A stretch of 64,000 bases of DNA from Pseudomonas fluorescens Q2-87 (GCF_000281895.1 NZ_CM001558.1:5832556-5896555), one strand, 5' to 3'; positions 48,813 to 60,310 are shown, counted from the first letter of the stretch. Notes: generated from the sequence alone by a model not told the origin. A program made the numbers and translations.

Positions 48813-49429
48813 TGCTGCTCACCGGCCTGCTCGCCAGCGTGGAACTCGGTATCAACCGCGTGCTGCGCCTGGACGGCACGGCGCTCCCGCGCCTGGCGCA
48901 CTTGAGCGGCAAGGTGATCGCCGTCGATTGTCGCAGCCCGGCGTTGCGTCTGTTCATCCTGCCCAGCGACGAAGGCCTGATGCTCGCCGCGCACTGGGAG
49001 GCCGATGCGGACTGCACCCTGCGCGCCCCGGCGTCGAGCCTGCTGAACCTGGCCCTGAACAAGGACAAGACCGCGGTGCTGCACAGCCCCGAGGTGGCGC
49101 TGGACGGCGACAGCGGCGTGCTGCTGGAACTGGCAGCCATTCTCCAGGACCTGGAGCTGGACTGGGAATATGAAGTGTCGCGCTGGCTCGGTCCGGTGGC
49201 CACCCAGTTGCTCAGCGGCCACCTGCGCAGCCGCACCCGCTGGTACCGCCAAGGGTTCGCCAGCCTGGGACAGAATCTGAGTGAATACCTGGCCGAAGAA
49301 TCGCGTACTCTCGTAGGCCAACGCGAAGCCGAAGCCCGCTTCAATGAACTGGACCAGATCAAACTCGACCTGGAACGTCTCGAGGCGCGTTTCGAGCGCC
49401 TTTCCCGATCCCTTGAAACCAAGCGATAA
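48812..49429 (+). CDS. ubiJ: Ubiquinone biosynthesis accessory factor UbiJ
   Basis: A 205-residue protein with an N-terminal SCP2 lipid-binding domain (about 10-110, LSGKVIAVDCRSPALRLFILP) and a C-terminal coiled coil (about 165-203, LDQIKLDLERLEARFERL). UbiJ with UbiK supports the late steps of ubiquinone synthesis by holding the hydrophobic intermediates. The ubiE-ubiJ-ubiB order is conserved in gammaproteobacteria. Confidence 0.93.
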   Translation: MLLTGLLASVELGINRVLRLDGTALPRLAHLSGKVIAVDCRSPALRLFILPSDEGLMLAAHWEADADCTLRAPASSLLNLALNKDKTAVLHSPEVALDGDSGVLLELAAILQDLELDWEYEVSRWLGPVATQLLSGHLRSRTRWYRQGFASLGQNLSEYLAEESRTLVGQREAEARFNELDQIKLDLERLEARFERLSRSLETKR

Positions 49430-49432
49430 CGC

Positions 49433-51037
49433 ATGAAGCTGCTTGCCGTCCGCCGTTTGTTGCGCATCCAGCGCGTCGTGATCCGTTACCGCCTCGATGA
49501 CTTGCTGTTCGCCCTGCCTTTGCCCTGGTTTCTGCTGGCACTGCGCTTCGTATTGCCGTGGCGCTGGTTTCCCCGCCGCACGCTGGACCTGAGTCGCGGC
49601 GCGCGCCTGCGTCTGGCCTTGCAGGACCTGGGCCCCATTTTCATCAAGTTCGGGCAGATCCTCTCGACCCGTCGCGACCTGCTGCCCGAAGACATCGCCG
49701 ATGAATTGATGCTGCTCCAGGACCGCGTGCCGCCCTTCGACTCCAAGCTGTCCGTGGCGTTGATCGAAGCGCAACTGGGCAAGAAAATCAGCGAAGTCTT
49801 CAGCCGTTTCGATGTCGAGCCGCTGGCTTCGGCCTCCGTGGCCCAGGTTCACGCCGCGCAACTGAAAAGCGGCGAAGAAGTGGTGGTCAAGGTCATCCGC
49901 CCGGGCCTCAAGCCGATCATTGCCCAGGACCTCGCCTGGCTGTTCATCCTCGCCCGCGCAGCCGAGCGATTGTCCGCCGATGCACGCCTTCTGCACCCGG
50001 TGGATGTGGTCCAGGACTACGAAAAAACCATCTACGACGAGCTCGATCTGCTGCGCGAGGCCGCCAACGCCAGCCAGTTGCGCCGCAACTTCGAAGGCTC
50101 GCCGCTGCTCTATGTGCCGCAAGTCTATTGGGACTGGTGCCGCCCGAAAGTGCTGGTGATGGAGCGCATCTACGGCATCCAGGTCACCGACCTGGCGACC
50201 CTGGCCGACCAGCGCACCGACATGAAAATGCTCGCCGAGCGCGGTGTGGAGATCTTCTTCACCCAGGTATTCCGCGACAGTTTCTTCCATGCCGACATGC
50301 ACCCGGGCAACATTTTCGTCAGCACCGTGCAGCCGTGGAGCCCGCAGTACATCGCCATCGACTGCGGCATCGTCGGCAGCCTGACCCCGGAGGACCAGGA
50401 TTACCTGGCCCGCAACCTGTTCGCCTTTTTCAAGCGCGACTACCGTCGTGTGGCACAGCTGCACATCGATTCGGGCTGGGTACCGGCAGAGACCAAGCTC
50501 AACGAATTCGAAGCGGCGATCCGTACTGTGTGCGAACCGATCTTCGAAAAACCGTTAAAGGATATTTCCTTCGGTCAGGTGCTGATGCGCCTGTTCCAGA
50601 CCGCCCGGCGCTTCAACATGGAAGTCCAGCCGCAATTGGTGCTGTTGCAGAAAACCCTGTTGAATATCGAAGGCCTGGGTCGCCAGCTATACCCGGACCT
50701 GGACCTGTGGAACACCGCGCAGCCCTTCCTCGAACGCTGGATGCGCGAACGCGTCAGCCCACGCACCTTGCTAGGCAATGTGCAGAGCCAGTTCGAGCAG
50801 ATTCCGCACCTGGCCAACATGACCCGCGACCTGCTCGAACGCATGTCCCAGCCCCACGCCCACGACCCGGCACCGCCCTGGCATCGACGCAAGGATGATT
50901 GGATCCTGCGCCTGCTTGGCGCGGCTCACCTGGGCGGCGGCGCGGTGTTGGCGACTGGCGGGCCGTTGAGCCAATTGGGCCACTGGCCGGCCGGTGTCAT
51001 GATTGTGGTGGGTTTGTATCTGGTCGTTCGCCGATAG
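49433..51037 (+). CDS. ubiB: Ubiquinone biosynthesis kinase-like protein UbiB
   Basis: A 534-residue ADCK/ABC1-family atypical kinase with ATPase activity, needed for ubiquinone synthesis. The KxGQ motif is in [16 protein letters not shown]. The alanine-rich loop is [12 protein letters not shown], the invariant Lys is in VVVKVIRPG, and the catalytic [10 protein letters not shown] and DCGIVG follow. Two membrane helices lie at the C-terminus (about 495-532). The length is typical. It starts four bases after ubiJ. Confidence 0.96.
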   Translation: MKLLAVRRLLRIQRVVIRYRLDDLLFALPLPWFLLALRFVLPWRWFPRRTLDLSRGARLRLALQDLGPIFIKFGQILSTRRDLLPEDIADELMLLQDRVPPFDSKLSVALIEAQLGKKISEVFSRFDVEPLASASVAQVHAAQLKSGEEVVVKVIRPGLKPIIAQDLAWLFILARAAERLSADARLLHPVDVVQDYEKTIYDELDLLREAANASQLRRNFEGSPLLYVPQVYWDWCRPKVLVMERIYGIQVTDLATLADQRTDMKMLAERGVEIFFTQVFRDSFFHADMHPGNIFVSTVQPWSPQYIAIDCGIVGSLTPEDQDYLARNLFAFFKRDYRRVAQLHIDSGWVPAETKLNEFEAAIRTVCEPIFEKPLKDISFGQVLMRLFQTARRFNMEVQPQLVLLQKTLLNIEGLGRQLYPDLDLWNTAQPFLERWMRERVSPRTLLGNVQSQFEQIPHLANMTRDLLERMSQPHAHDPAPPWHRRKDDWILRLLGAAHLGGGAVLATGGPLSQLGHWPAGVMIVVGLYLVVRR

Positions 51038-51047
51038 CACGAATCAG

Positions 51048-51154
51048 TTGCAAGCGATAAGCTGCAAGCCGCAAGTTCATGGGTTGAACCTACCAACGCA
51101 GCACGACACAGAATTGTTTTTACTTGCAGCTTGAAGCTTAAAGCTTGCCGCTGC
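51048..51154. repeat. Second palindromic repeat family (AAGCTGCAAGC type)
   Basis: An imperfect inverted repeat has arms GCAAGCGATAAGCTGCAAGC (near 51049) and CTTGCAGCTTGAAGCTTAAA (near 51124), with a ~40-base centre. It differs from both REP classes and lies between ubiB and hisI. Confidence 0.7.
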
Positions 51155-51168
51155 CGTCAGGACTCAAG

Positions 51169-51567
51169 ATGAAAAACTGGCAGGACGAGATCAAATGGGA
51201 CGCTGACGGCCTGGTGCCGGCCATCGCCCAGGATCACAAGACCGGGCGCGTATTGATGATGGCCTGGATGAACCGCGAAGCGCTGGCCCTGACCGCCGCC
51301 GAGAACCGCGCCATCTATTGGTCACGTTCCCGTGGCAAGCTATGGCGCAAAGGTGAAGAGTCCGGGCATGTGCAGCATCTGCATGAGATGCGCCTGGATT
51401 GCGACGGCGACGTCATCATCCTGATGGTCGAACAAGTCGGTGAGATTGCTTGCCACACGGGCCGTCAAAGCTGCTTCTATCGCGTCTTCGAAAACGGTGA
51501 CTGGAAAACCGTCGACCCGGTGCTCAAGGACCCGCACGCCATTTATTCAGGACATTCCCATGAGTGA
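51169..51567 (+). CDS. hisI: Phosphoribosyl-AMP cyclohydrolase HisI
   Basis: A 132-residue zinc enzyme of histidine synthesis that opens the adenine ring of phosphoribosyl-AMP. Conserved parts are [30 protein letters not shown] and the metal-binding [14 protein letters not shown] with [11 protein letters not shown]. It is the stand-alone form; the partner activity is on the next gene, which overlaps by eight bases. The ATG at 51169 follows the repeat. Confidence 0.96.
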   Translation: MKNWQDEIKWDADGLVPAIAQDHKTGRVLMMAWMNREALALTAAENRAIYWSRSRGKLWRKGEESGHVQHLHEMRLDCDGDVIILMVEQVGEIACHTGRQSCFYRVFENGDWKTVDPVLKDPHAIYSGHSHE

Positions 51568-51892
51568 CACCCTGACCCGCCTGGCCCAGGTGCTGGAAGA
51601 GCGCAAGGGCGCCGCCGCCGACAGCTCCTATGTCGCCAGCCTGTACCACAAGGGTTTGAACAAGATTCTGGAAAAAGTCGGCGAAGAGTCCGTCGAGACC
51701 ATCATCGCCGCCAAGGACGCCGCCATCAGCGGCGATTGCAGCGACGTGATCTACGAGACCGCCGACCTGTGGTTCCACAGCCTGGTCATGCTCGCCCAAC
51801 TGGGGCAGCATCCGCAGGCCGTACTGGATGAACTGGACCGTCGTTTCGGTCTGTCCGGGCATGTCGAGAAAGCCTCACGCCCGTCCGCCTGA
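51560..51892 (+). CDS. hisE: Phosphoribosyl-ATP pyrophosphatase HisE
   Basis: A 110-residue MazG-fold enzyme that hydrolyses phosphoribosyl-ATP to phosphoribosyl-AMP, the step before HisI. Signatures are [21 protein letters not shown] and the acidic metal site [12 protein letters not shown]. The ATG at 51560 lies inside the hisI end, so translation is coupled. Longer frames upstream overlap hisI and are not real. Confidence 0.96.
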   Translation: MSDTLTRLAQVLEERKGAAADSSYVASLYHKGLNKILEKVGEESVETIIAAKDAAISGDCSDVIYETADLWFHSLVMLAQLGQHPQAVLDELDRRFGLSGHVEKASRPSA

Positions 51893-51916
51893 TCAACTTT
51901 TGAGAGGAATAGCCCC

Positions 51917-52204
51917 ATGGGTATTTTTGACTGGAAACACTGGATCGTCATCCTGGTAGTCGTGGTCCTGGTGTTCGGCACCAAGAAACTGAAAAACCTC
52001 GGCACCGATGTCGGCGAGTCGATCAAGGGCTTTCGCAAGGCTATGAACGATGATGAAAAACCGGCCGACCCGGCGACAACCCAGGCTCAGCCCGTACAAC
52101 CGGCCCAACCGGTACACCCACAGGCCACCCAGCCGGTGAACGCGCCGAACACCATCGACGTGCAGGCCCAGAAAGTCGAAGAGCCAATCCGCAAAGACTC
52201 GTGA
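51917..52204 (+). CDS. tatA: Twin-arginine translocase subunit TatA
   Basis: A 95-residue pore-forming subunit of the Tat export system for folded proteins. One membrane helix (about 6-22, [17 protein letters not shown]) is followed by an amphipathic helix ([21 protein letters not shown]). The rest is a disordered glutamine- and proline-rich tail. It lies 24 bases after hisE and 10 before tatB. Confidence 0.96.
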   Translation: MGIFDWKHWIVILVVVVLVFGTKKLKNLGTDVGESIKGFRKAMNDDEKPADPATTQAQPVQPAQPVHPQATQPVNAPNTIDVQAQKVEEPIRKDS

Positions 52205-52214
52205 GCACTGACTA

Positions 52215-52637
52215 ATGTTTGGGATCAGCTTCACTGAACTGCTGCTCGTCGGCCTCGTCGCCCTGCTGGTATTGGGCCCCGAACGGCTGCCGGGTGCTGC
52301 GCGCACCGCAGGTCTCTGGATCGGGCGGCTGAAGCGCAGCTTCAATGCGATCAAACAGGAAGTTGAACGTGAAATCGGTGCCGACGACATCCGTCGGCAA
52401 CTGCATAACGAACACATCCTCTCCCTGGAGCAGGAAGCCCGGAAGATATTAAACCCGACCCAGCAGGAACCGACGCCAGTCGCGCCTGCAGTCGAGCCGA
52501 CGATCGCGCCGCAAGCGCCAGTGGCCGAGCCGGCACCGGGGCTTGCAACCGAGCCCGTCAAAGCGGTGGACCCAGCCTCCACGGTGACGACGCCTGCCGC
52601 TCCCAACGACCCTACATTGCCGCCGCGAGCCCCATGA
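52215..52637 (+). CDS. tatB: Twin-arginine translocase subunit TatB
   Basis: A 140-residue subunit that recognises Tat substrates with TatC. The N-terminal [20 protein letters not shown] helix contains the conserved Glu8. The LGPERLP hinge and a charged amphipathic helix (to about 75) follow. The proline- and alanine-rich tail is variable. It overlaps tatC by four bases. Confidence 0.96.
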   Translation: MFGISFTELLLVGLVALLVLGPERLPGAARTAGLWIGRLKRSFNAIKQEVEREIGADDIRRQLHNEHILSLEQEARKILNPTQQEPTPVAPAVEPTIAPQAPVAEPAPGLATEPVKAVDPASTVTTPAAPNDPTLPPRAP

Positions 52638-53428
52638 GCGATATTCCGGAACACGACCAGCCCATGCCGCTGGTATCGCACCTCACCGAGTTGCGCACCC
52701 GCCTGCTGCGTTGCGTCGCGGCGGTCTTCATCATTTTCGCCGGGCTGTTCTCGTTCACCCAGCAGATCTATACCTTCGTCTCCACACCGCTGCGCCAGTA
52801 CCTGCCGGCGGGTGCGACGATGATTGCCACCGACGTCTCCTCGCCGTTCCTGACGCCGTTGAAGCTGACGATGATGGTCTCGCTGTTCCTGGCGATCCCG
52901 GTGATCCTGCACCAGATCTGGGGCTTCATCGCACCGGGCCTGTACAAGCATGAAAAACGTGTCGCCGTGCCGCTGCTGATCTCCAGCATCCTGCTGTTCT
53001 ATACCGGCATGGCCTTCGCCTATTTCTTCGTGTTCCCGCTGATCTTCAAGTTCTTCGCCGCAGCCACGCCGGCGGGCGTGGAAATGATGACCGACATCAC
53101 CAGTTACCTGGACTTCGTCATGACGCTGTTCTTCGCCTTCGGCGTGGCGTTCGAGATTCCCGTGGCCGTGGTGCTGCTGGTGTGGATCGGCGTGGTCGAC
53201 GTCAAGTACCTGAAGAAGATCCGCCCCTACGTGATCATCGGTTGCTTCGTGGTCGGCATGATCCTGACCCCCCCGGATATCTTCTCCCAGACCCTGCTGG
53301 CCGTGCCGATGTGGCTGCTGTTCGAGATCGGCATCCTGTTCGGTGCCCTGGTGCGCAAGCGCAGTGAAGAACCGGATGAGCAGTCCGCCGACGATCACAA
53401 CGACCAGCCGCCAGCGACCCAAGCGTGA
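52634..53428 (+). CDS. tatC: Twin-arginine translocase subunit TatC
   Basis: A 264-residue six-helix membrane protein that binds the twin-arginine signal peptide. It opens with the conserved [33 protein letters not shown] and the end motif [19 protein letters not shown] are typical. The charged C-terminal tail is longer than in E. coli. It overlaps the rsmE start. Confidence 0.97.
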   Translation: MSDIPEHDQPMPLVSHLTELRTRLLRCVAAVFIIFAGLFSFTQQIYTFVSTPLRQYLPAGATMIATDVSSPFLTPLKLTMMVSLFLAIPVILHQIWGFIAPGLYKHEKRVAVPLLISSILLFYTGMAFAYFFVFPLIFKFFAAATPAGVEMMTDITSYLDFVMTLFFAFGVAFEIPVAVVLLVWIGVVDVKYLKKIRPYVIIGCFVVGMILTPPDIFSQTLLAVPMWLLFEIGILFGALVRKRSEEPDEQSADDHNDQPPATQA

Positions 53429-54132
53429 ACCTGCTGCTGCTCGAAGAGGCCGATTTCATCGGCCCGGACCGAGTCGTATTGAGCGATCGCCGGCTGACCC
53501 ACATGCAGGACGTCCACCGCAGCGCCGTCGGCGACAGCCTGCGGGTCGGGCGTATTGGCGGCTTGATGGGCACCGCCCAGGTGCTGCGCCTGGAAGCCCG
53601 CGAGGCCGAGCTGCAGGTGAGCCTCGACCAACCGCCACCGGCCAAGCTGCCATTGACGCTGGTATTGGCCCTGCCACGCCCGAAAATGCTCCGTCGAGTG
53701 TTCCAGACCATCGCCACCATGGGCGTGCCGCGCGTCGTGCTGGTCAACAGCTATCGCGTGGAAAAGAGCTTTTGGCAGACGCCATTCCTGGAGCCCGAGG
53801 CGATTCGTGAACAGTTGATCTTGGGCCTGGAGCAAGCCCGGGACAGCGTGCTGCCGGAAATCATCATAGAAAAACGCTTCAAGCCCTTCGTCGAGGACCG
53901 CCTGCCGGCCCTGGCAGAGGGCACCCTGGGGCTGGTCGGCCATCCTGGCAACTATCCGCCCTGCCCTCGCGCACAGACGGAGCCGGTTACCTTGGCCATC
54001 GGCCCGGAAGGCGGCTGGATTCCCTACGAGATCGACCTGCTGGCAAAGGCCGGCCTGCAACCGGTGCAGCTTGGCGAACGCATCCTGCGGGTCGAGACTG
54101 CGGTCACCGCGTTGCTCGCCCGCCTGTTCTGA
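53425..54132 (+). CDS. rsmE: 16S rRNA m3U1498 methyltransferase RsmE
   Basis: A 235-residue SPOUT-class methyltransferase with an N-terminal PUA-like domain (about 1-70) and a trefoil-knot SAM site: [17 protein letters not shown] and [19 protein letters not shown]. The start is GTG, overlapping the tatC stop (GTGA). It closes the tat transcript. Confidence 0.94.
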   Translation: MNLLLLEEADFIGPDRVVLSDRRLTHMQDVHRSAVGDSLRVGRIGGLMGTAQVLRLEAREAELQVSLDQPPPAKLPLTLVLALPRPKMLRRVFQTIATMGVPRVVLVNSYRVEKSFWQTPFLEPEAIREQLILGLEQARDSVLPEIIIEKRFKPFVEDRLPALAEGTLGLVGHPGNYPPCPRAQTEPVTLAIGPEGGWIPYEIDLLAKAGLQPVQLGERILRVETAVTALLARLF

Positions 54133-54238
54133 TTTCACTGGCTTATCAGCTTATTCCAAGCTGGCTCCCTCCGGTTTTTCCCTTTGGGCCTATAGTGCTT
54201 ATACAAAAAGCAGTTTCGCCCTTCGAGGGAGTACCAGC

Positions 54239-56143
54239 ATGTCCCGATGGCTAGGTAACGTAGGCGTCAATCGTAAACTCGGCTTCGGCTTCGGTCTTGT
54301 ACTGGTCTTGACCTTGATGATCGCCTTCACCGGATGGATCGGCCTGGGCAAAGTGACTGCACGCGGTGATACGCTGGGGCTCATCGCCAGCCTGAACGAT
54401 TTGACCAAGGACCTGCGCTCCGCGCGCATGGACTACTACGCGACCCGTGGTGAAAAGGGCCCCGGGGAAATCAACGATCTGCTCGGCAAATTGGAGCCCG
54501 GGCTCCAGGCCGCCCGTCAATCGATCGAACAGCCAGCCGATGTGGCGATCGTCGACAAGCAATTGGCTGCGGTCGCTGATTACAAAATGGCCTTCGCCGC
54601 ATTGACCCGCGCCATGGCCACTCGTGAAGACGCACGCGGCAAACTGGGCGCCAGCGCCGACAACGCCGTGACCCGCGTCGCCAACGTTGAAAACGCCACG
54701 CGGCAAAGCGACAACCTGGCTCAATTCGACAGCGTGGTCAGCTTGAGCAAGGCGATTCAGCAAGCCCGCTATCAGGTTCGAGGCTACACCTACAGCGTCC
54801 AAGCCGATGCCGAGCAACCGGCCTTGGATGCCATCGACAATGCCTTGAAAACCCTCGGCAGCCTGCCGGCCCAACTGCCCGGTGAACACGCCGCCAACCT
54901 GCAACAGGCCAGCGAATCGTTCAAAAGCTATCGTGCCGCGGTCAGCCAATTCCAAGACGCCCAGACCGCCAGCGCGGCCGCCATCCAGCGCATGTCCGAT
55001 TTGGGGGTTGTGCTACGTGGCGCCAGCCGGGATCTCACCCTGTCCCAGACGGCCGTGCGTGACCATGACGCCGCCGAGGCCGAGATCATCCTGGTCTCGG
55101 CCGCCACGCTGGCGTTTCTGTTAGGCGTGATTGCCGCCCTGGCGATTACCCGGCAGATCGTCGGGCCGCTGGAGCAGACCCTCAAGGTCGCCGAACGCGT
55201 GGCGGCGGGCGACCTGACCCACAACCTCAGCTCCGAGCGCCGCGACGAACTGGGCCAACTGCAACGTGCCATGCAGGGCATGACCGTGGGGCTGCGGCAA
55301 TTGATCAGCGGCATCAGCGACGGCGTCACGCAAATCGCCAGCGCGGCCGAACAACTCTCATCCGTCACCGAACAGACAAGCGCCGGGGTGAACAGCCAGA
55401 AAGTGGAAACCGACCAGGTCGCCACGGCCATGCATGAGATGACCGCCACGGTGCAGGAAGTGGCGCGCAATGCCGAGCAAGCGAGCGAAGCCACTACCGC
55501 CGCGGACCAACAGGCGCGCGAGGGCGAAAAGGTGGTCGGCGAAGCCATCGCCCAGATCGAGCGCCTCTCCAACGCGGTGGGCGATTCCACCGAAGCCATG
55601 GGCCACCTCAAGCGCGAAAGCGACAAGATCGGCAGCGTGCTGGACGTGATCAAGTCCGTCGCCCAGCAGACCAACCTGCTGGCCCTCAACGCCGCCATCG
55701 AGGCAGCCCGGGCCGGCGAAGCCGGGCGTGGGTTTGCGGTGGTGGCCGACGAAGTCCGCAGCCTGGCCCAGCGCACCCAGAAGTCCACCGAAGAAATCGA
55801 GCAACTGGTCCTAAGCTTGCAGACCGGTACCGAACAGGTCGCGACCAGCCTGGACAACAGCCGCAACCTGACCGACAGCAGCGTAGAGCTGACCCGCCGC
55901 GCCGGTGGCTCGTTGGGAAACATCACCCGCACCGTCTCGGCCATCCAGTCGATGAACCAACAGATCGCCGCCGCGGCCGAGCAGCAGAGCGCCGTGGCCG
56001 AAGAGATCAACCGCAGCGTCGTGAACGTGCGCGATGTGTCGGAACAAACCGCCGCCTCCAGCGAAGAAACCGCCGCCTCCAGTGCTGAACTGGCGCGTTT
56101 GGGGGCGCATTTGCAGACGCTGGTGGGTCGCTTCAGGGTCTAG
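54239..56143 (+). CDS. Methyl-accepting chemotaxis protein with HBM-type sensor domain (1 of 3)
   Basis: A 634-residue chemoreceptor. TM1 (about 14-34) precedes a ~245-residue all-helical periplasmic domain of the HBM (helical bimodular) type, and TM2 lies near 283-305. A HAMP domain follows ([20 protein letters not shown]), then the signalling domain with its tip region [20 protein letters not shown]. No C-terminal CheR-binding pentapeptide is present (it ends GRFRV). By position after rsmE it corresponds to P. aeruginosa PA5072 (McpK, reported to sense 2-oxoglutarate), so an organic-acid ligand is likely but unproven. Longer upstream frames run over rsmE and are rejected. Confidence 0.9.
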   Translation: MSRWLGNVGVNRKLGFGFGLVLVLTLMIAFTGWIGLGKVTARGDTLGLIASLNDLTKDLRSARMDYYATRGEKGPGEINDLLGKLEPGLQAARQSIEQPADVAIVDKQLAAVADYKMAFAALTRAMATREDARGKLGASADNAVTRVANVENATRQSDNLAQFDSVVSLSKAIQQARYQVRGYTYSVQADAEQPALDAIDNALKTLGSLPAQLPGEHAANLQQASESFKSYRAAVSQFQDAQTASAAAIQRMSDLGVVLRGASRDLTLSQTAVRDHDAAEAEIILVSAATLAFLLGVIAALAITRQIVGPLEQTLKVAERVAAGDLTHNLSSERRDELGQLQRAMQGMTVGLRQLISGISDGVTQIASAAEQLSSVTEQTSAGVNSQKVETDQVATAMHEMTATVQEVARNAEQASEATTAADQQAREGEKVVGEAIAQIERLSNAVGDSTEAMGHLKRESDKIGSVLDVIKSVAQQTNLLALNAAIEAARAGEAGRGFAVVADEVRSLAQRTQKSTEEIEQLVLSLQTGTEQVATSLDNSRNLTDSSVELTRRAGGSLGNITRTVSAIQSMNQQIAAAAEQQSAVAEEINRSVVNVRDVSEQTAASSEETAASSAELARLGAHLQTLVGRFRV

Positions 56144-56167
56144 AGACCCGTAGAGCAAGTCAATCCC

Positions 56168-56212
56168 CGTGGCGAGGGGAGCTTGCTCCCGCTTGGGCGC
56201 GCAGCGGCCACC
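56168..56212 (+). repeat. Single degenerate class B REP
   Basis: CCGTGGCGAGGGGAGCTTGC with a partial second arm. It lacks the usual inverted partner and lies in the 211-base gap between the first and second chemoreceptor genes. Confidence 0.65.
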
Positions 56213-56287
56213 CGTCGCGCCGGATTGCAACCCATTCGCAGCCACGCAATAACAGGCTCGCCATGGAAGTCTTGCCGACCAACGTCC

Positions 56288-56314
56288 TACAGATCACAGC
56301 CAAATGGTCGATAC
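56288..56314 (+). promoter_or_regulatory. Candidate sigma28 (FliA) promoter of the second chemoreceptor
   Basis: TACA at 56288-56291, 15 bases, then GTCGATAC at 56307-56314; the consensus is TAAA-N15-GCCGATAA. It ends 40 bases before the start codon. Confidence 0.4.
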
Positions 56315-56354
56315 GTTTTCTACAAAACCTATAAAAAGGCTCGAGGGACATATC

Positions 56355-58268
56355 ATGTTCAGTTGGCTGACCGAAAAGCTGGGAAACGTAAGCGTCAATC
56401 GCAAACTGGGCTTTGGTTTTGGCCTCGTCTTGCTCCTCACCCTCCTGAGCACCTTCGCCGGCTGGAACAGCCTGAGCAGCGTGATCAGCCGCGCCGACAA
56501 ACAGGCTTCCATCGCCAGTCTCAATGAGTTGGCCAAGGACCTGCGAGTCGCCAGTCTCGACTATGAAATGCGGCGCGGCGAACAAGGGCCGACAGCCGTC
56601 AACGAGTTCATGGGCAAGCTTCAGGAGAGCATCCAAGCTGCCCTCAAACGGTTTGTGCGTCCGGCGGATCAGGAGTTGCTCAATCAGCAACTGGCTAACC
56701 TCGATGAATACAAACGCGCCTTTACCGACCTGACACAAGCGACGCAGAACCGCGAATCGGCCCGATCCAAGCTTGGCGCCAACGCCGACAACGCCGTCGC
56801 CAAAGTGACAGGCGTCGAAAATGCCTTGCGACAAGGCGACAGCGTCCCGCAATTCGACAGCGTGGTCGAGCTGAGCAAATTGCTCCAGCAAGCGCGCTAC
56901 CAAGTTCGTGGCTACACCTATAGCGGCAAGGCCGATGCCGAGCAGCCAGCGCTGGATGCCATCGATAATGTCTTGAAAAACCTCGAAAGCCTGCCGGGCA
57001 AGCTCCCGGAACACACTTCCAACCTGCAACAAGCCACCGAATCGATGAAGGCTTATCGCGCGGCCGTCAGTCAGTTCCGCGAGTCGCAGGTTGCCAGCAC
57101 CTCAGCCCTCAAGAAAATGCTCGATCAGGATGCCCGCCTCAATGAGCTGAACAGTAATTTGACTGCCTCACAGATTGAGAAACGCAACGAGGAGACGGAT
57201 CAAGCGAAACAAACACTGATCGTCGTCACCGTCCTGGCGCTGGCGTTTGGCCTGATGGCCGCATGGATTATTACCCGGCAGATCGTTGTTCCCCTGCAAC
57301 AGACCCTGGTTGCCGTCGAACGTGTCGCCTCCGGGGACCTGAGCCACAACCTGGTGGTCACCCGTCGTGACGAAATGGGCCAATTGCAAGGCAGCCTGCA
57401 GCGAATGGTGATCAGCCTGCGGCAACTGATCGGAGGTATCAGCGACGGCGTCACGCAAATCGCCAGCGCCGCCGAACAGCTTTCGACCGTCACCGAGCAG
57501 ACCAGTGCCGGGGTCAACAGCCAGAAAGTGGAGACCGACCAGGTTGCCACGGCCATGCACGAAATGACCGCCACGGTGCAGGAAGTGGCGCGTAACGCCG
57601 AGGAAGCCTCCGAAGCCGCCGTCGCGGCGGACCAGCAGGCGCGTGAAGGCGAAAAAGTAGTCGGCGAAGCCATCGTCCAGATCGAGCGCCTGTCCAAGGA
57701 AGTGGGCAATTCCACCGAAGCCATGGGCCATCTCAAACGCGAGAGCGACAAGATTGGTAGCGTGCTGGACGTGATCAAGTCCGTCGCCCAGCAAACCAAC
57801 CTGCTGGCCCTCAACGCCGCCATCGAAGCGGCCCGGGCCGGTGAGGCCGGGCGTGGTTTCGCGGTGGTGGCCGACGAAGTTCGCAGCCTGGCCCAGCGTA
57901 CCCAGAAGTCCACCGAAGAGATCGAGGAGCTGATCCTCGGCCTGCAATCGGGCACCGAACAGGTGGCGACCACCCTGGACAACAGCCGCAACCTGACCGA
58001 CAGCAGCGTCGAACTGACCCGCCGCGCCGGCGGCTCGCTGGAAAATATCACCCGTACCGTCTCGGCGATCCAGGCGATGAACCAACAGATCGCCGCCGCC
58101 GCCGAGCAGCAGAGTGCCGTGGCCGAAGAGATCAACCGCAGCGTGGTAAACGTGCGCGATGTGTCCGAACAGACTGCCGCCTCCAGTGAGGAAACGGCTG
58201 CGTCCAGTGCTGAACTGGCGCGACTGGGGGTGCATTTGCAAACGCTGGTAGGACGCTTCAAGGTCTAA
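56355..58268 (+). CDS. Methyl-accepting chemotaxis protein with HBM-type sensor domain (2 of 3)
   Basis: A 637-residue paralogue of its neighbours. It starts [23 protein letters not shown]1 is near 20-40, the helical sensor domain about 45-285, TM2 about 290-312, then HAMP and a signalling domain almost identical to the other two ([20 protein letters not shown]). The sensor half has diverged much more: [16 protein letters not shown] replaces [16 protein letters not shown], and [15 protein letters not shown] before TM2 differs from both others. A different ligand is therefore plausible. Confidence 0.9.
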   Translation: MFSWLTEKLGNVSVNRKLGFGFGLVLLLTLLSTFAGWNSLSSVISRADKQASIASLNELAKDLRVASLDYEMRRGEQGPTAVNEFMGKLQESIQAALKRFVRPADQELLNQQLANLDEYKRAFTDLTQATQNRESARSKLGANADNAVAKVTGVENALRQGDSVPQFDSVVELSKLLQQARYQVRGYTYSGKADAEQPALDAIDNVLKNLESLPGKLPEHTSNLQQATESMKAYRAAVSQFRESQVASTSALKKMLDQDARLNELNSNLTASQIEKRNEETDQAKQTLIVVTVLALAFGLMAAWIITRQIVVPLQQTLVAVERVASGDLSHNLVVTRRDEMGQLQGSLQRMVISLRQLIGGISDGVTQIASAAEQLSTVTEQTSAGVNSQKVETDQVATAMHEMTATVQEVARNAEEASEAAVAADQQAREGEKVVGEAIVQIERLSKEVGNSTEAMGHLKRESDKIGSVLDVIKSVAQQTNLLALNAAIEAARAGEAGRGFAVVADEVRSLAQRTQKSTEEIEELILGLQSGTEQVATTLDNSRNLTDSSVELTRRAGGSLENITRTVSAIQAMNQQIAAAAEQQSAVAEEINRSVVNVRDVSEQTAASSEETAASSAELARLGVHLQTLVGRFKV

Positions 58269-58318
58269 CTTTAAAAACACGCATACTTGGCCCAACGGTG
58301 CATCTGACGCCTATTTCC

Positions 58319-58345
58319 TTTAGATCCGTACCAACCGGCCGATAT
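58319..58345 (+). promoter_or_regulatory. Candidate sigma28 (FliA) promoter of the third chemoreceptor
   Basis: GCCGATAT at 58338-58345 matches GCCGATAA at 7 of 8 positions. The -35 (TTTA at 58319-58322) is poor. It ends 40 bases before the start codon. Confidence 0.45.
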
Positions 58346-58385
58346 AACTCCCAGCATATAAATTCAACGCTGCAGGAGTAACGGT

Positions 58386-60290
58386 ATGTTCCGATGGCTG
58401 GGTAACGTTGGCGTCAACCGCAAACTAGGTTTCGGCTTCGGCCTGGTGCTCTTCCTGACCGTGATGATCGCCTTCACCGGTTGGAGCGGCTTGGGTAACG
58501 TGATCAGCCGTGGCGACAAGCTGGGCTTCATTGCCAGCCTGAACGATTTGAGCAAGGACCTGCTCCAGGCTAGCGACGACTACAACACCACCCGTGGTGA
58601 AAAAGGACCGCAACAGGTCAATGACCTGTTGGGCAAGCTCGACGCCGGGCTGAAGACCGCTCGCCAGTTGATCGAACAACCGGCCGATGTGGCCCTGATC
58701 GACCAGGAACTGGCCGCAGTCGCTGAATACAAGAGCGCTTTCGCCATGATGGCCCAGGCCACCGTCAACCGCGAAGATGCCCGCAGCAAACTCGGCGCCA
58801 GCGCCGACAACGCCGTGGCCCGCGTTGGCGATGTGGAACAGGCACTGCTGCAAGCCGGCGATATCACGCTGTTCAATAGCGTAGTGACCCTGAGCAAGGC
58901 TGTTCAGCAGGCGCGTTATCAGGTCCGCGGCTACACCTACAGCGGTAAGAGCGAAGCGCAGCAACCAGCGATCGTGGCCATCGACACGGTCCTCAAGCTG
59001 CTCGCACGCCTACCGGACCAATTGCCCGAGGAGCATGCCGCCAACCTGCAACAGGCTAGCGACTCGTTTAATCTCTATCGCGCGGCGGTCGCCCAGTTCC
59101 GTGACTCGCAGATCGAGAATGGCGCCGCACTCCAACGCATGACCGAGCAAGGCCAGGTGCTGATTGACGCCAGCCAGAAGCTGACTGTGTCGCAGACGGC
59201 TGTGCGTGATCATGATGCTACCCAGGCCAAGACTGTCTTGATCACAGCCGCCGCGCTGGCCCTGTTGTTCGGCGTCATCGCGGCCCTGCTCATCACCGGA
59301 CAGATCGTCGGCCCGCTCGGCGAGACCTTGAAGGTGGCTGAACGCGTAGCCGCAGGCGACCTGACCCACAACCTCACCTCCGACCGCCGCGACGAGCTTG
59401 GCCAGCTACAACGCGCCATGCAGAGCATGACCGTGGGTCTGCGGCAATTGATCGGCGGCATCAGCGAAGGCGTCACGCAAATCGCCAGCGCGGCCGAACA
59501 ACTCTCCGCCGTTACCGAACAGACCAGCGCCGGGGTCAACAGCCAGAAGGTGGAAACCGACCAAGTCGCCACCGCCATGCACGAGATGACCGCCACGGTG
59601 CAAGAAGTGGCGCGCAATGCCGAGGAGGCTTCCGAAGCGGCCGTCGCGGCAGACCAGCAGGCCCGCGAAGGCGAAAAAGTGGTCGGCGAAGCCATTGCCC
59701 AAATCGAACGCCTGGCCCTCGAAGTGGGTAATTCCACCGCAGCAATGGGCGACCTGAAGCGCGAAAGCGACAAGATCGGCAGCGTGCTGGACGTGATCAA
59801 GTCCGTGGCCCAGCAAACCAACCTGCTGGCCCTCAACGCCGCCATCGAAGCAGCCCGGGCCGGTGAAGCCGGGCGAGGTTTCGCGGTAGTGGCCGACGAG
59901 GTCCGGAGCCTGGCCCAACGCACCCAGAAGTCCACCGAAGAAATCGAAGAACTGATTGTCGGCCTGCAGTCGGGCACTGAGCAGGTCGCGGCCATCATGG
60001 ATAACAGCCGTAGCCTGACTGACAACAGTGTCGAACTGACCCGTCGGGCGGGTGGTTCACTGGAAAACATCACCCGCACGGTCTCGGCCATTCAGTCGAT
60101 GAACCAACAGATCGCCGCGGCGGCCGAGCAGCAGAGTTCGGTGGCTGAGGAGATCAATCGTAGTGTGCTGAATGTGCGTGATGTGTCGGAGCAGACGGCG
60201 TCGTCCAGCGAGGAAACGGCCGCTTCGAGTGCTGAGCTGGCGCGGTTGGGGGGGCATTTGCAGGCGTTGGTGGGGCGGTTTCGGGTTTGA
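58386..60290 (+). CDS. Methyl-accepting chemotaxis protein with HBM-type sensor domain (3 of 3)
   Basis: A 634-residue chemoreceptor that resembles the first one most closely ([40 protein letters not shown]). The order is TM1, helical HBM domain, TM2 near 283-305, HAMP ([19 protein letters not shown]) and a full signalling domain. It ends GRFRV without a CheR pentapeptide. The gene lies 117 bases after the second receptor with its own FliA-like site. The 3' part of the gene is strikingly similar in DNA to the others. Confidence 0.9.
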   Translation: MFRWLGNVGVNRKLGFGFGLVLFLTVMIAFTGWSGLGNVISRGDKLGFIASLNDLSKDLLQASDDYNTTRGEKGPQQVNDLLGKLDAGLKTARQLIEQPADVALIDQELAAVAEYKSAFAMMAQATVNREDARSKLGASADNAVARVGDVEQALLQAGDITLFNSVVTLSKAVQQARYQVRGYTYSGKSEAQQPAIVAIDTVLKLLARLPDQLPEEHAANLQQASDSFNLYRAAVAQFRDSQIENGAALQRMTEQGQVLIDASQKLTVSQTAVRDHDATQAKTVLITAAALALLFGVIAALLITGQIVGPLGETLKVAERVAAGDLTHNLTSDRRDELGQLQRAMQSMTVGLRQLIGGISEGVTQIASAAEQLSAVTEQTSAGVNSQKVETDQVATAMHEMTATVQEVARNAEEASEAAVAADQQAREGEKVVGEAIAQIERLALEVGNSTAAMGDLKRESDKIGSVLDVIKSVAQQTNLLALNAAIEAARAGEAGRGFAVVADEVRSLAQRTQKSTEEIEELIVGLQSGTEQVAAIMDNSRSLTDNSVELTRRAGGSLENITRTVSAIQSMNQQIAAAAEQQSSVAEEINRSVLNVRDVSEQTASSSEETAASSAELARLGGHLQALVGRFRV

Positions 60291-60310
60291 TGCCTGAGGG
60301 GGCGGCTCAC

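Noticed and set aside
48758-50464. 568-codon open frame antisense to ubiJ/ubiB
   Set aside because: Shadow frame of two well-identified genes.
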